Positions 36,532-45,400 of a DNA stretch of 64,000 nt are shown here, piece after piece. The stretch is from assembly GCA_034430175.1 (NCBI GenBank), contig DAOUFI010000021.1, positions 13,737 through 77,736 of the forward strand. Direction: 5' to 3'. The DNA comes from UBA6107 sp034430175. GTDB lineage: Bacteria > Chloroflexota > Anaerolineae > Anaerolineales > Anaerolineaceae. A program made the position numbers and the translations under genes. Numbering within the stretch: position 1 is the first letter of the stretch; each line of letters opens with the position of its first letter. The notes under the pieces are model-generated. The model was not told the DNA's origin, ran no database searches, and saw nothing but the letters and a program-made list of their open reading frames with translations.

Positions 36532-36720
36532 TTAATCTTTCTTATCCTCGGAGGTATTGTCCTTCTTGTTTTCTTTCTCTTCATCACCATTCAGGCCATC
36601 TTTAAAATTTCGAATCCCTTTGCCCAATTCGCTGGCAACCTTGCTGATGCGGCCGGGACCGAACAGAAGGAGAACAATCACCAACACAATAAGAATTTCA
36701 GCCCAACCGGGTAATCCCAT
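36532..36720 (-). CDS. tatA: Twin-arginine translocase subunit TatA/E family
   Basis: The product is 62 residues with the classic layout: a short N-terminal membrane helix (WAEILIVLVIVLLLFGPGRI), the FG hinge, an amphipathic helix (SKVASELGKGIRNFKDGL) and an acidic/basic tail rich in Glu and Lys. TatA forms the pore for folded protein export. No tatC is seen in the window, so it works with components encoded elsewhere. Confidence 0.9.
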   Translation of the reverse strand: MGLPGWAEILIVLVIVLLLFGPGRISKVASELGKGIRNFKDGLNGDEEKENKKDNTSEDKKD

Positions 36721-36804
36721 ATTTCACTCCTGGAACCAAATCTATACAATCTTATTTCATTTCTGATTGTATATTAATTCCCTCGGAATAGCCATAGGTG
36801 AGTT

Positions 36805-37149
36805 TTATGCCGCAGTTGCAATCGCGTTGAGAAAAGCATCCACCACCTGGCGTAACATTGGTTCGGGCATGGCACCCACCTGTTGGTGGATCACTTTTCC
36901 GCCGGAGATGAATAACATTGTCGGTATCCCCTGCACGCCATATTTCATGGCCCACTCAGGATTCTCGTCAGTATTCACTTTTGCAACAACCAGCTTGCCA
37001 TCCTGATCGGTGGCGATCTTCTCAAGGATCGGGGCAACCGCACGGCAAGGTCCGCACCAGGGAGCCCAAAAATCAACGATCACGGGCAGTTTGGATTGCA
37101 ATACGGTTTTCTCGAAAGCAGCATCGGTTACATGGATCGGTTCACTCAT
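36805..37149 (-). CDS. Thioredoxin
   Basis: The product is about 114 residues with WCGPC (Cys32, Cys35) and the cis-proline loop GIPTMLF. It is a cytoplasmic dithiol reductant. I choose the ATG at 37149 because GGAGAG precedes it; the in-frame start 12 bp upstream lacks a ribosome site. It lies downstream of the ATP-grasp gene in the same direction, but the 90-bp gap does not prove co-transcription. Confidence 0.93.
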   Translation of the reverse strand: MSEPIHVTDAAFEKTVLQSKLPVIVDFWAPWCGPCRAVAPILEKIATDQDGKLVVAKVNTDENPEWAMKYGVQGIPTMLFISGGKVIHQQVGAMPEPMLRQVVDAFLNAIATAA

Positions 37150-37240
37150 TTTTCTCTCCAAATCTTAAACTCTTCGCCTTTCAGCAAAGGACTTTTCTGT
37201 TCTTATTGATGATTTTTTGTAGGAAAAGTGACAATAATGG

Positions 37241-38266
37241 TTATTTATTCGATCCGCTTCCAATCGAATATTTCACAAAGCTCTTCGTACGTACTGCTTG
37301 CTTGACTGCTTCTTTATATCTTCCCGGATCATTTGCGAGAAGGAGAAGGTAATCTGCCAGGGCATCCGTGATCGACACATGCGTTTTGTATTCAATATCC
37401 TGGTAGATCGGAGAAGAATTCGCTTCCAAAAAAACCCAACGGCCGTCGTCCTGCAAAACAAAATCAATACCACTGAAAAGCAACCCACACTCTCTCATTA
37501 AGGCAATACTATTAATCCTTACTTCTTCAGGCAAATATTCTGCGGGATAAATTTGGTCACCCCGTTGATATGCCGGGTTTTCACGATAATCCAGATAAGT
37601 GGAAGGGATTCTGACGCAGGAGACAACCTTTTCACCGACAATCGTTACCCTGACAGCCACGCCTTTGACCTGCTCTTGAAAGATCACCGGGGAAGCTGTC
37701 AAAAGATCCAATTCTTTCATGGCTACGTCATCGAACAGACGGCATAACCCTCCCCCCATGGAAGGTTTATAAACGATATCTCCCACTTCCGCTTTAAAAT
37801 CCAATACCCTTTGTTTGTGATTGGTAACAAGCGTACGCGGAATATTTAACCCTGATTTCCGAGCCATATCCAGTTGAAATGTTTTGATCTGCAACACGCC
37901 TCCATTCTCAGGAGGGTTGACTACCGGGATCCCACGCGCACCCCAGGAAAGTACCATCGCCAATTCAAACGAGTAACGTTCCTGACGGTGCATATACTCA
38001 TTGAACCAATCTTCAAATAAAACAAACTCTTCATCTGCGCGAAAGATCGGCGGCAATGGAGACATCACATAGCGCAAGAACCAGGCTTTTACTTCATCGA
38101 GTAGTTTTCCCTGGTAGTAGAAGTGACCATCAGAATAACTGAAATCTTCACCATGGTTGATTGCTGAAGATTCCACCAACACGACCTTTACACCGCGCCG
38201 CGTTAGCGCTTTATCGAGTAATTTACACTGCGAGTCTTCGCGCGATCCGAATATTCCAATTTCCAT
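37241..38266 (-). CDS. ATP-grasp ligase, probable graspetide-type peptide macrocyclase
   Basis: The 341-residue ATP-grasp enzyme has an N-terminal preATP-grasp region (MEIGIFGSREDSQCKLLDKAL). It has an ATP-binding lysine segment DIVYKPSMGGGLC near residue 175, and the metal-binding end WVFLEANSSPIYQDIEYKTH near residues 288-307. Architecture and length resemble RimK/MvdD-like ligases that join side-chain carboxylates of a precursor peptide to Ser/Thr or Lys. It follows, 77 bp downstream, a gene whose product carries repeated Thr/Ser...Glu-Glu motifs, the expected substrate of such an enzyme. AGGA lies just before the ATG. A role in another amide ligation cannot be excluded. Confidence 0.8.
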   Translation of the reverse strand: MEIGIFGSREDSQCKLLDKALTRRGVKVVLVESSAINHGEDFSYSDGHFYYQGKLLDEVKAWFLRYVMSPLPPIFRADEEFVLFEDWFNEYMHRQERYSFELAMVLSWGARGIPVVNPPENGGVLQIKTFQLDMARKSGLNIPRTLVTNHKQRVLDFKAEVGDIVYKPSMGGGLCRLFDDVAMKELDLLTASPVIFQEQVKGVAVRVTIVGEKVVSCVRIPSTYLDYRENPAYQRGDQIYPAEYLPEEVRINSIALMRECGLLFSGIDFVLQDDGRWVFLEANSSPIYQDIEYKTHVSITDALADYLLLLANDPGRYKEAVKQAVRTKSFVKYSIGSGSNK

Positions 38267-38343
38267 TATTCCTCAATGAACCAGTAAATGAACCGCCGTC
38301 ATTATGTATTTGCACGAATTGCATGTCCACGCCTCATAACTCA

Positions 38344-39129
38344 CTATTCCCACTGTAATCGGGCGTTGTAACCCTCTTCTCCAAAGTCTGTCGTGAAGTT
38401 TGGCATACTGGGCATTTTTCCCTGCGACCCTTCTTCACCGAATTCTGATGTTTGTGGAGGAGGATCATTCAGTATCTTCTTAATTTCTGGAATAACCGGT
38501 GATTGTCCTTCTTCGCCTACCGCCATGGTACTGACTCTTCCTTCATCCCCAGGAGCCTGTCCCTCTTCAGCCGTAAGCATAGAGACAGCTTGGCCATCTT
38601 CATTCAATGTTTCGGTAGGATGAATTGGGCTTTGCCCTTCTTCACCAACTGCCAGGGTTGTAAATGTTTTACCAGGAAACGGTTCCTGACCCCATTCGCC
38701 TGCTGAATCAAATGTTGAATCCGGCAGCCCTCCCGGTGCTTTTTGACCTTCTTCCCCAACTTCCATCGAGGTTGCGTATCCCGGCTCTTGCGACGTTTCC
38801 CCGGCGATCATGGCTGCTGTCATCACAGCTCCGCCCACCCCGGCTCCAACCGCACCAGTGACGCCAAACCTGGAATCCATATGCTGCCATTTGGCCAGTT
38901 CGCGTTCCATCCTGCTAGCCAGGATCGACAGATCTTCTCCGCGACCCTGCAATGACTTCGACACCGTTTCAAATTCACCGATAAACTCATCCCGGCTGGC
39001 TCCCTGCCACGGAATTGCAGAAACCGAGCTGGATAAACTTTGAATTTCATTTGTTATTTCAACACTTGATTGCTGTAAGGCCTTTATCGCCAACTGAATC
39101 TGATCCGTATCCATGTGAACGATACTCAT
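38344..39129 (-). CDS. WXG100-like domain fused to repeated TTxxxxEE-type core: probable graspetide precursor
   Basis: Residues 7-82 form two predicted amphipathic helices joined by W41-Q-G43, the WXG hairpin turn of ESAT-6/WXG100 proteins. A Gly/Ala-rich stretch follows (about 91-110). From residue 119 to the end come about eight acidic repeats ending in EEG or a close variant: 126-128, 145-147 (EWG), 163-165, 177-179 (EDG), 188-190, 206-208, 232-234 and 251-253. Most have Ser/Thr pairs a few residues earlier, such as FTTLAVGEEGQ (156-166) and STMAVGEEGQ (200-209). This matches the TTxxxxEE core of plesiocin-type graspetides. The adjacent ATP-grasp ligase supports the call. AGGGAG precedes the ATG. 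No type VII secretion or protease gene is visible. Confidence 0.75.
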   Translation of the reverse strand: MSIVHMDTDQIQLAIKALQQSSVEITNEIQSLSSSVSAIPWQGASRDEFIGEFETVSKSLQGRGEDLSILASRMERELAKWQHMDSRFGVTGAVGAGVGGAVMTAAMIAGETSQEPGYATSMEVGEEGQKAPGGLPDSTFDSAGEWGQEPFPGKTFTTLAVGEEGQSPIHPTETLNEDGQAVSMLTAEEGQAPGDEGRVSTMAVGEEGQSPVIPEIKKILNDPPPQTSEFGEEGSQGKMPSMPNFTTDFGEEGYNARLQWE

Positions 39130-39213
39130 AAATTCTCCCTAATATTTATTACGGATTTAATTTGCTAGCTACTCAATTATATATCCAATGAAAGAATCGA
39201 ATGGAATTCCTGC

Positions 39214-39768
39214 TTACTGGTTCCAATCTGCCGGATAGGTGACATAGACAAAACGGACCCTGTTGGGGGTTCCGAAAGTGATACTCGACCCTTTCGGGAT
39301 GAAGATAACATCCCCTGCGCTGCCCCGGACGGATTCCTTGCCACGGGTGATGACCAATTCTCCCTCCAGCACGATATCGATCTCATCGTATGACAGTGTC
39401 CAGGGAAACTCACCCTTCTCAAGAGTCATATAGCCCGAACCCATCGGAGAACGGTCTGCTGAGGTGACAACATCCTTGAGGCGGACATGTGCGGCATCCC
39501 CTGCTCCACCGCTGCCAAAGGGTTCAAGCTGAACGCCGAACCCGCTTACTTTTTTCAATGGGGGCAAGGCGACTTCTGGTTTCTCCTCCGGCTTGAGGGT
39601 TACCGATTTCGAATGAGTACCCTCTCGCAGTAGACGGATCCCCAGCGCCTGTGCCACATCCTCCGCTTCGCTGGTGACGATATCATCCGGGCTGAGGATA
39701 AGCACGTCCGTCTTGCGCAGGTGGGCAAGCTGGATGATGTCGGCGGCCGTGAAAAATTGATGAGGCAT
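39214..39768 (-). CDS. eutQ: Ethanolamine utilization EutQ-like cupin
   Basis: The product is 184 residues. The C-terminal half is an EutQ-type cupin (GYMTLEKGEFPWTLSYDEIDIVLEGELVI, then GDVIFIPKGSSI). In Salmonella EutQ has acetate kinase activity and helps assemble the compartment. The N-terminal 47 residues (QFFTAADIIQLA) resemble the start of the CxxC protein at 52652-53017. GGAGG precedes the ATG. It is the last gene of the eutA-B-C-L-Q series, so it is probably co-transcribed. Confidence 0.88.
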   Translation of the reverse strand: MPHQFFTAADIIQLAHLRKTDVLILSPDDIVTSEAEDVAQALGIRLLREGTHSKSVTLKPEEKPEVALPPLKKVSGFGVQLEPFGSGGAGDAAHVRLKDVVTSADRSPMGSGYMTLEKGEFPWTLSYDEIDIVLEGELVITRGKESVRGSAGDVIFIPKGSSITFGTPNRVRFVYVTYPADWNQ

Positions 39769-39780
39769 AGGACCTCCGGA

Positions 39781-40437
39781 TCAGAACTTCATCGGGTTGG
39801 CAGCCACTTCAAGCACGGCATCTCGAAAGGCATTTGCAGCCGCCAGGCAGGCCGGTTGGTCGCCGGTGAGGATGGCACCCATATAGTTGGTTTCTGAAGG
39901 CGGCATGGTCAATGAGGCAATTGTTACTGCTGCTGCCTTGAGCGCGTTGTCCAGCGCCACCAGACCTTCCATGGGGGGCGCCACCAGGTAAGCCAGCGGT
40001 GACCCCAACGCGACGCCAGCGATTTTAGATAGATACGCCCCGGCGCGCGAAATGACATGCGGGAAGAACGCGATGGAGCCATCGGCGTTGGCGGAGTACC
40101 AAAAAGCTTCGCTTTGCATATAATCCACGGCGGCGCGCAGCCCTGAGCTAACCTCCTCGGGGGTCGGTCCAGCCAAGATAGCCATGATCTCTCCCGATAT
40201 CAATCCAGAGGAATGTTTGGCACCTGCGTAGAACGAACGCGCGTACACCACCTCCACATCAGCCATTTTGGTGGCGTGGTCAATTGACACATACGTGGCG
40301 TCATCATTATCAGAGGTGATCAAGCCGATTGATAATTGATCATCGCGCAAATTTAACTCCGCCGCGAAACTCCGCTCTACCCTGGGAATGAGCTGCACTG
40401 AAAGCGGTGTTGCGCGTATAGGATCGAGAATCGCCAT
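39781..40437 (-). CDS. eutL: Microcompartment shell protein EutL (BMC-T)
   Basis: The product is 218 residues and matches EutL along its length (MAILDPIRATP; FPHVISRAGAYLS; LVAPPMEGL; PPSETNYMGAIL; DAVLEVAANP). EutL is a circularly permuted tandem BMC-domain protein that forms pseudohexameric trimers with a gated pore. I use the ATG at 40437 rather than the GTG two codons upstream, by alignment with family starts. The gene starts 7 bp after the eutC stop. Confidence 0.93.
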   Translation of the reverse strand: MAILDPIRATPLSVQLIPRVERSFAAELNLRDDQLSIGLITSDNDDATYVSIDHATKMADVEVVYARSFYAGAKHSSGLISGEIMAILAGPTPEEVSSGLRAAVDYMQSEAFWYSANADGSIAFFPHVISRAGAYLSKIAGVALGSPLAYLVAPPMEGLVALDNALKAAAVTIASLTMPPSETNYMGAILTGDQPACLAAANAFRDAVLEVAANPMKF

Positions 40438-40443
40438 ACTCAC

Positions 40444-41373
40444 CTACCTGGTTGCCAGCTTTAATTTTACGCCGGATGCCTGCTGCTGGATCATCTTCTG
40501 AGCCAGTTGCACAATAAAAGCTCCGGCTTCGAGCGGATTTGTGCCACCATTTTCGAATATATTACACACCACATCACGATCTGCATCATTCTGACCTGAA
40601 CGCGGACGATAACCCATGTACGCGCTCATGCTCTCTGCTCGTCCCAGACCGGGACGTTCTCCGATGAGAAGCACGAGTACATCCGGATGGAGGAGGTCTC
40701 CAATATCGTTCATCACACCGACGCGGCAATACTTGATGTAAAAAGGAGTACCAACTACCAATCCTGCTGTTTGAAAGCCCTGACGCATCACCGGAAAGAT
40801 ACTGCGCAAATTAGCCTCGATGGCAGCAGCACTCAATCCATCTCCCACCACGATCTGAACGTTTGGCGAACTGACGCAGCGTTCAGAAATCATCCGCTTT
40901 GCTTCTTCATTCAACTGTCTTCCCAAATCTGGGCGAAGCAGGTATTCATCCTTGCCTTCACTAACCCGGGTCTGAACTGTAAATAATCCAAACTCATCGA
41001 GGAGATGCTGATCAACATCGCGATAAAGCGCATCCTGGGTAACAGCATGATCCCCCTGAAATAATAACAGTGAACTGGTTTTGTAACGTGGTCCCGATCG
41101 TCCAACACCAATTCGAGCGGTGGTCGATTTGATCAACTCAGGCAGCGTGAATACATTTGCCGGGCTTTCAACTTGGGCTTTGTAGCGGTACTCATCCGCG
41201 GTGGGGTCGGGTAAATCTATACTAACATCCTTTGTACTGGCAGCTATCCTTGGAACAGAAGCTGGTTGTATTGACGCTGGTTGTGATTGAGACGAGGCTA
41301 ACCGTGCCGCTTCACTGGCAGCAAGGTCGCGTAAAACCTCGGCTACGATTTCATTGAGTTTCTCTTGATCCAT
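40444..41373 (-). CDS. eutC: Ethanolamine ammonia-lyase small subunit
   Basis: The 309-residue subunit forms the adenosylcobalamin-binding half of ethanolamine ammonia-lyase with EutB. The body contains RIGVGRSGPRYKT and VVGDGLSAAAIEAN, typical of EutC. Residues 1-20 form an amphipathic helix (QEKLNEIVAEVLRDLA) followed by a Ser/Pro/Gln linker, the arrangement of a microcompartment encapsulation peptide. GGAG lies 6 nt before the ATG at 41373; an earlier ATG overlapping the eutB stop lacks a site. Confidence 0.95.
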   Translation of the reverse strand: MDQEKLNEIVAEVLRDLAASEAARLASSQSQPASIQPASVPRIAASTKDVSIDLPDPTADEYRYKAQVESPANVFTLPELIKSTTARIGVGRSGPRYKTSSLLLFQGDHAVTQDALYRDVDQHLLDEFGLFTVQTRVSEGKDEYLLRPDLGRQLNEEAKRMISERCVSSPNVQIVVGDGLSAAAIEANLRSIFPVMRQGFQTAGLVVGTPFYIKYCRVGVMNDIGDLLHPDVLVLLIGERPGLGRAESMSAYMGYRPRSGQNDADRDVVCNIFENGGTNPLEAGAFIVQLAQKMIQQQASGVKLKLATR

Positions 41374-41384
41374 GAATCGCTCCA

Positions 41385-42752
41385 TTACCGTTTAAGGAAG
41401 AAGGTGGGATCCCCGGCTTTTTCAGTCAGGATACCGTTCTTCATCATCCCTATTGATTCCAACCAGGTCTCGAATTCCGCGGCTGGCCGAATTCCAAACA
41501 ACTGGCGTAGGGAAGCCGTATCATGATACGACGTGGTTTGATAAGAAAGCATCGAATCATCACCCATGGGGATGGCCATGAAGTAATTGCAGCCAGCAGC
41601 CGTGAGCAGTACAGCCAGGTTTTCAATCGCGTTCTGGTCAGCTCGTGCATGGTTGGTATAACAAGCATCCACCCCCATCGGCACGCCGGTCAGTTTGCCC
41701 ATGAAGTGATCTTCCAACCCAGCGCGCTGGATCTGACGTGCGTCGTAGAGGTATTCCGGGCCAATGAAACCAACCACCGTGTTCACCTGGAAGGGATCGT
41801 AACGTTTGGCCAGACCGTAATTACGCGCCTCCATGGTCAACTGGTCCCAACCATTATGCGCGTCAGCGGAGAGCGCTGATCCCTGCCCGGTTTCAAAGTA
41901 CATATAGTTAGGTCCAGTCGGGAAACAGGATTTCTTTGCCAGCGCGTAGGCTTCATCGAGCATACCTACCGAGATACCGAAGGATTCATTGCCCTTCTGC
42001 GAGCCGCAGATCGATTGGAAAACGAGACCCACTGGAGCTCCAGCTTGCATGCACTTCATCTGGGTAGTCACATGAGCCAGCACACAATTCTGGGTGGGAA
42101 TCTCCCATGTTTTGATGATCTCATGTGTCATATCAAGCAGCCGCGATACCGAAGCCACGGAATCATCAGCGGGGTTGATACCAATGACCGAGTCACCGCA
42201 GCCATAAGAGAGTCCTTCATATATTTCTGCCCGGATCGCTTCAGGTGAATCGGTGGGATGATTAGGCTGCAGCCGGCTTGAAAGCGTGCGCGGCGCGCCT
42301 ATAGTGTTATTACAATGGGCAGTCACTCTGATCTTGTTGGCGGCGTAGATCAGATCAAGATTGGACATCAATTTGGTCACCGCTGCCACCATCTCAGAAG
42401 TCAAACCGGTGGAAACCCGCCGGATCATCTCATTGGTTGTGCTATCGGCCAGCAGCCACTCGCGGAAAGCGCCAACAGTCCAATCTTTGATCTCCGCATA
42501 CACTTCGGGAACGACAGCATCCTCGATGACGCGGGTGACTTCGTCTTGTTCATAAGGCACAGCCGGATTCTCCCTAAGCACCCAGAGCGGAAGCTCTGCC
42601 AGCACAAGGCGGGCAGCCACTCGCTCGGCAGCAGTTGTTGCGGCCACACCTGCAAGCACGTCGCCCGATTTTTCCTCATTTGCCTTACCCATGAGGAGGC
42701 GAATATCAGGGAATTCATAGGTCTTGCCGTGTAATTTTGTCCGCAGTAGCAT
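41385..42752 (-). CDS. eutB: Ethanolamine ammonia-lyase large subunit
   Basis: The product is 455 residues and matches EutB throughout (AHCNNTIGAPRTLSSRLQPN; SYGCGDSVIGINPADDSV; CYTNHARADQNAIENLAVLL). EutB is the TIM-barrel catalytic subunit that splits ethanolamine into acetaldehyde and ammonia by an adenosylcobalamin radical mechanism. GGAG precedes the start and it overlaps the eutC start region. No eutT adenosyltransferase is in the window, so cofactor supply must come from elsewhere. Confidence 0.96.
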   Translation of the reverse strand: MLLRTKLHGKTYEFPDIRLLMGKANEEKSGDVLAGVAATTAAERVAARLVLAELPLWVLRENPAVPYEQDEVTRVIEDAVVPEVYAEIKDWTVGAFREWLLADSTTNEMIRRVSTGLTSEMVAAVTKLMSNLDLIYAANKIRVTAHCNNTIGAPRTLSSRLQPNHPTDSPEAIRAEIYEGLSYGCGDSVIGINPADDSVASVSRLLDMTHEIIKTWEIPTQNCVLAHVTTQMKCMQAGAPVGLVFQSICGSQKGNESFGISVGMLDEAYALAKKSCFPTGPNYMYFETGQGSALSADAHNGWDQLTMEARNYGLAKRYDPFQVNTVVGFIGPEYLYDARQIQRAGLEDHFMGKLTGVPMGVDACYTNHARADQNAIENLAVLLTAAGCNYFMAIPMGDDSMLSYQTTSYHDTASLRQLFGIRPAAEFETWLESIGMMKNGILTEKAGDPTFFLKR

Positions 42753-42807
42753 TATTTCTCCGATGGTTAAGAACTCTCATCTTTTGTACACTGAGAGTGG
42801 GGGGCTG

Positions 42808-44247
42808 TCAATGATAGAAAACCAGCGTTTTAACGCTCAGTGGTACTACCCGTCCATCCATAAGCGGGGTACCAATATCAATATAATCGCCTTCCAGCAA
42901 GCCAACCTGGTCGATCACAAGCAATGGTCGTTCAGGGCTCATCCCTTTGACGGTTTGCCCCAATGATTGAGCATAGTCACGTTCGATAACCACCACAATG
43001 GCCTTTCCAGGTGGTAAGTCAGACGCGAAGTCCCGGATGCCTCCAGCAAGTTGGAGCAGCGCTTCATAATCGAGCTTGTTTTTCAGATCAATGGCGATGG
43101 CAAACTGGTCAACGGTCGGGTCAAGATCCCAGCGTTGAACAATCGCGGTGATCGCAGCATTGACTGTTGTGGAAGTCAATGTGCCTTCCAGTATCGGATG
43201 AATAACGGGAATATTGCGTAAAGGCAAAATAGATCGCTCTGCCCAGATTGTTGAACCCGATAGGGTCACTGTCTGGGTGCTGGCACCGAGCACTGTGGCA
43301 CGTAATGTTTCCGCCGGTACCTTTACTTCGTAACTAGCGAGTGCTGGTTGAGTACGAAGTGATTCTGCTAATAACGGACCAATATCATCATGGATGGTCA
43401 GATCGGAAAGCGCATTGATTTGGATCGGGTTGTAGTAGTAATATCCGATCCCTCCCGAGAACATTAACTCAGAACCTTTGCCTGATATCGGAGAAGGAGG
43501 TGTCAGATAAAGCTTTTGTGCCAGCGGAGAAGCCGTGCCTTCAATCAATTCTACCGTCATGTCTGCCAAACGGTCGGTAAACCGGCGCAGATCAGCCAAA
43601 GATGGCTGTGTTCCTGTTTTCAGGTTCAAGCCGCAATCGATCATCACGTTCAGCGCTGGTTCTGCGAGATGTCGGATGAGTCCACTGGCATGATCGATCT
43701 CGATGATTCGCCCACCGAAGTTCATGGCTGCTGACGAGAGAACTTCCCCGCTGCGGAAAGTGACGCTGTTGGCGCTGCCACCTCCAATATCCAGGTTAGT
43801 GATGGTGGTGTAATGAGCCTGTGAATACTGTGCAGCACCTGAACCACGCCCGGAAATGAGGCTCTCCACGTTTGGGCCAGCTACGCTGACCACAAATTCA
43901 CCTGCCAATCCCGACAGGGCTCGCAGGATATCATCAGCGTTCTGCTTCTTGGCTGTTTCACCGGTAATGATGACCGCGCCAGTTTCCACCTGATCGGGAG
44001 AAACCCCAGCCGCTCGGTATTCACGGTCGAGGATCATTTTCAGAGCGTCGGCATCTACCGTCTCACGATCATGCAGCGGTGTGAAAACGATTGGACTCTG
44101 GTATAAGACCTCCCTGTCAGTGATCGCCATGCGCGGAATTTGACCCGGGCGAGCGACATCAGCCAAGGACAAACGTGAAAAAACGATCTGCGTTGTCGTG
44201 GTACCGACATCAATCCCGACCGAAAGTAAAGAATGCGAATTTGTCAT
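42808..44247 (-). CDS. eutA: Ethanolamine ammonia-lyase reactivating factor
   Basis: The product is 479 residues with an actin/Hsp70-like nucleotide-binding fold (SVGIDVGTTTTQIVFSRL at the N-terminus; NLDIGGGSANSVTF in the middle). EutA exchanges damaged cobalamin on EutBC in an ATP-dependent manner. The start codon sits directly against a stem-loop (44253-44286) and lacks an accessible Shine-Dalgarno, which may limit expression. It leads the eutA-B-C-L-Q set and follows the ABC transporter genes. Confidence 0.93.
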   Translation of the reverse strand: MTNSHSLLSVGIDVGTTTTQIVFSRLSLADVARPGQIPRMAITDREVLYQSPIVFTPLHDRETVDADALKMILDREYRAAGVSPDQVETGAVIITGETAKKQNADDILRALSGLAGEFVVSVAGPNVESLISGRGSGAAQYSQAHYTTITNLDIGGGSANSVTFRSGEVLSSAAMNFGGRIIEIDHASGLIRHLAEPALNVMIDCGLNLKTGTQPSLADLRRFTDRLADMTVELIEGTASPLAQKLYLTPPSPISGKGSELMFSGGIGYYYYNPIQINALSDLTIHDDIGPLLAESLRTQPALASYEVKVPAETLRATVLGASTQTVTLSGSTIWAERSILPLRNIPVIHPILEGTLTSTTVNAAITAIVQRWDLDPTVDQFAIAIDLKNKLDYEALLQLAGGIRDFASDLPPGKAIVVVIERDYAQSLGQTVKGMSPERPLLVIDQVGLLEGDYIDIGTPLMDGRVVPLSVKTLVFYH

Positions 44248-44249
44248 GG

Positions 44250-44286
44250 TAAAAAATCTAAAAGGGCTTACGCCCTTTAAGATTTT
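44250..44286 (-). terminator. Terminator or attenuator hairpin abutting the eutA start
   Basis: On the minus strand the arms AAAATCT and AGATTTT extend a core AAAGGGC/GCCCTTT stem with a 4-nt loop, followed by TTTTTT and then the eutA ATG within a few bases. It would end the ABC transporter transcript. It would also sequester any ribosome site of eutA. Confidence 0.75.
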
Positions 44287-44307
44287 ATCATTCCTGTAAG
44301 AAAAGCA

Positions 44308-45357
44308 TCAGATGATCCAGCACGATTCTTCCGGAAAGCTGATTACCACATCATCACCTTTGCGTGGTAAGGTTAATCCTCGCTCGTTAAAGAGATCGGC
44401 CATTAAAATATTTTCACCAACCTTTACGCGCATGCGCACCACAGATCCGAGAAAGAGAACAGATTCGACCTCACCCTTGAGAGCGTTCCTACCCTTGCCA
44501 GTACCAATTTGTAGCTCTTCTGGTCGGATTGCCAATCGCGGGTTCGAACTGATCACGCGTGAAGATGAGTTTTCGAATTTAATCGTCTGCCCTCCAACGA
44601 CGCAAGTGCCGGCTTTCTTATCAAGTTTTTCAACCGGGAGTAAATTCAACTGGCCGACGAATTGTGCGACAAATTCGGTTGATGGATAGTTATAGATTTC
44701 CGAGGGTGTTCCCACCTGTTCCATATGACCCTGACTCATCACCACCACACGATCAGAGATAAGCAATGCCTCTTCCTGATCATGAGTCACATACACAGTT
44801 GTGATGCCCAGCTCCTGCTGAATTCGACGTATCTCAAGGCGAAGTTCAACCCTGATCTTGGCATCGAGGGCGGAGAGAGGTTCATCCAGTAGAAGTACCC
44901 GTGGGCTGATGGCTAAAGCGCGCGCTAATGCAATACGTTGCTGCTGTCCACCGGAGAGTTGATAGGGATACTTGTCCTTGTGTTTTTCGAGGTGAACCAG
45001 CGAGAGCATTTTATCTACGCGGTCTTTGATCTCTTCCACAGGGCGTTTCCGTACTTCCAGACCAAAACCGATATTCTGACCAATCGTCAGGTTCGGGAAA
45101 AGGGCATAAGCCTGGAAAACCATCCCCACATCGCGTTGGTTTGGAGCCATGTTGGTGATATCTTTTCCATCCAGAATAATCTCGCCCGTGGTCGGATATT
45201 CAAAACCCGCAATCATACGCAGTGTTGTGGTCTTTCCACATCCAGACGGGCCAAGGAATGAAACGAACTCACCTTTCGCTACATCAAGATTGAAACCTTC
45301 AACCGCAACCGCACTACCGAAAAGCTTGGATATATTGGAGAGTTTGAGAAAAGCCAT
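44308..45357 (-). CDS. PotA/FbpC-type ABC transporter ATPase
   Basis: The 349-residue ATPase has Walker A GPSGCGKTT, signature LSGGQQQRIALARAL, Walker B VLLLDEPLSALD and switch His VTHDQ, followed by a C-terminal TOBE domain (from about residue 240). It powers the transporter whose permeases and binding protein are encoded just upstream. The family covers polyamine, iron and thiamine importers; in this place ethanolamine or another amine is a plausible substrate. Confidence 0.9.
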   Translation of the reverse strand: MAFLKLSNISKLFGSAVAVEGFNLDVAKGEFVSFLGPSGCGKTTTLRMIAGFEYPTTGEIILDGKDITNMAPNQRDVGMVFQAYALFPNLTIGQNIGFGLEVRKRPVEEIKDRVDKMLSLVHLEKHKDKYPYQLSGGQQQRIALARALAISPRVLLLDEPLSALDAKIRVELRLEIRRIQQELGITTVYVTHDQEEALLISDRVVVMSQGHMEQVGTPSEIYNYPSTEFVAQFVGQLNLLPVEKLDKKAGTCVVGGQTIKFENSSSRVISSNPRLAIRPEELQIGTGKGRNALKGEVESVLFLGSVVRMRVKVGENILMADLFNERGLTLPRKGDDVVISFPEESCWII

Positions 45358-45400
45358 AATCCACCGTTTTTATTTATCAAGAATGTACGACATCAACCGA

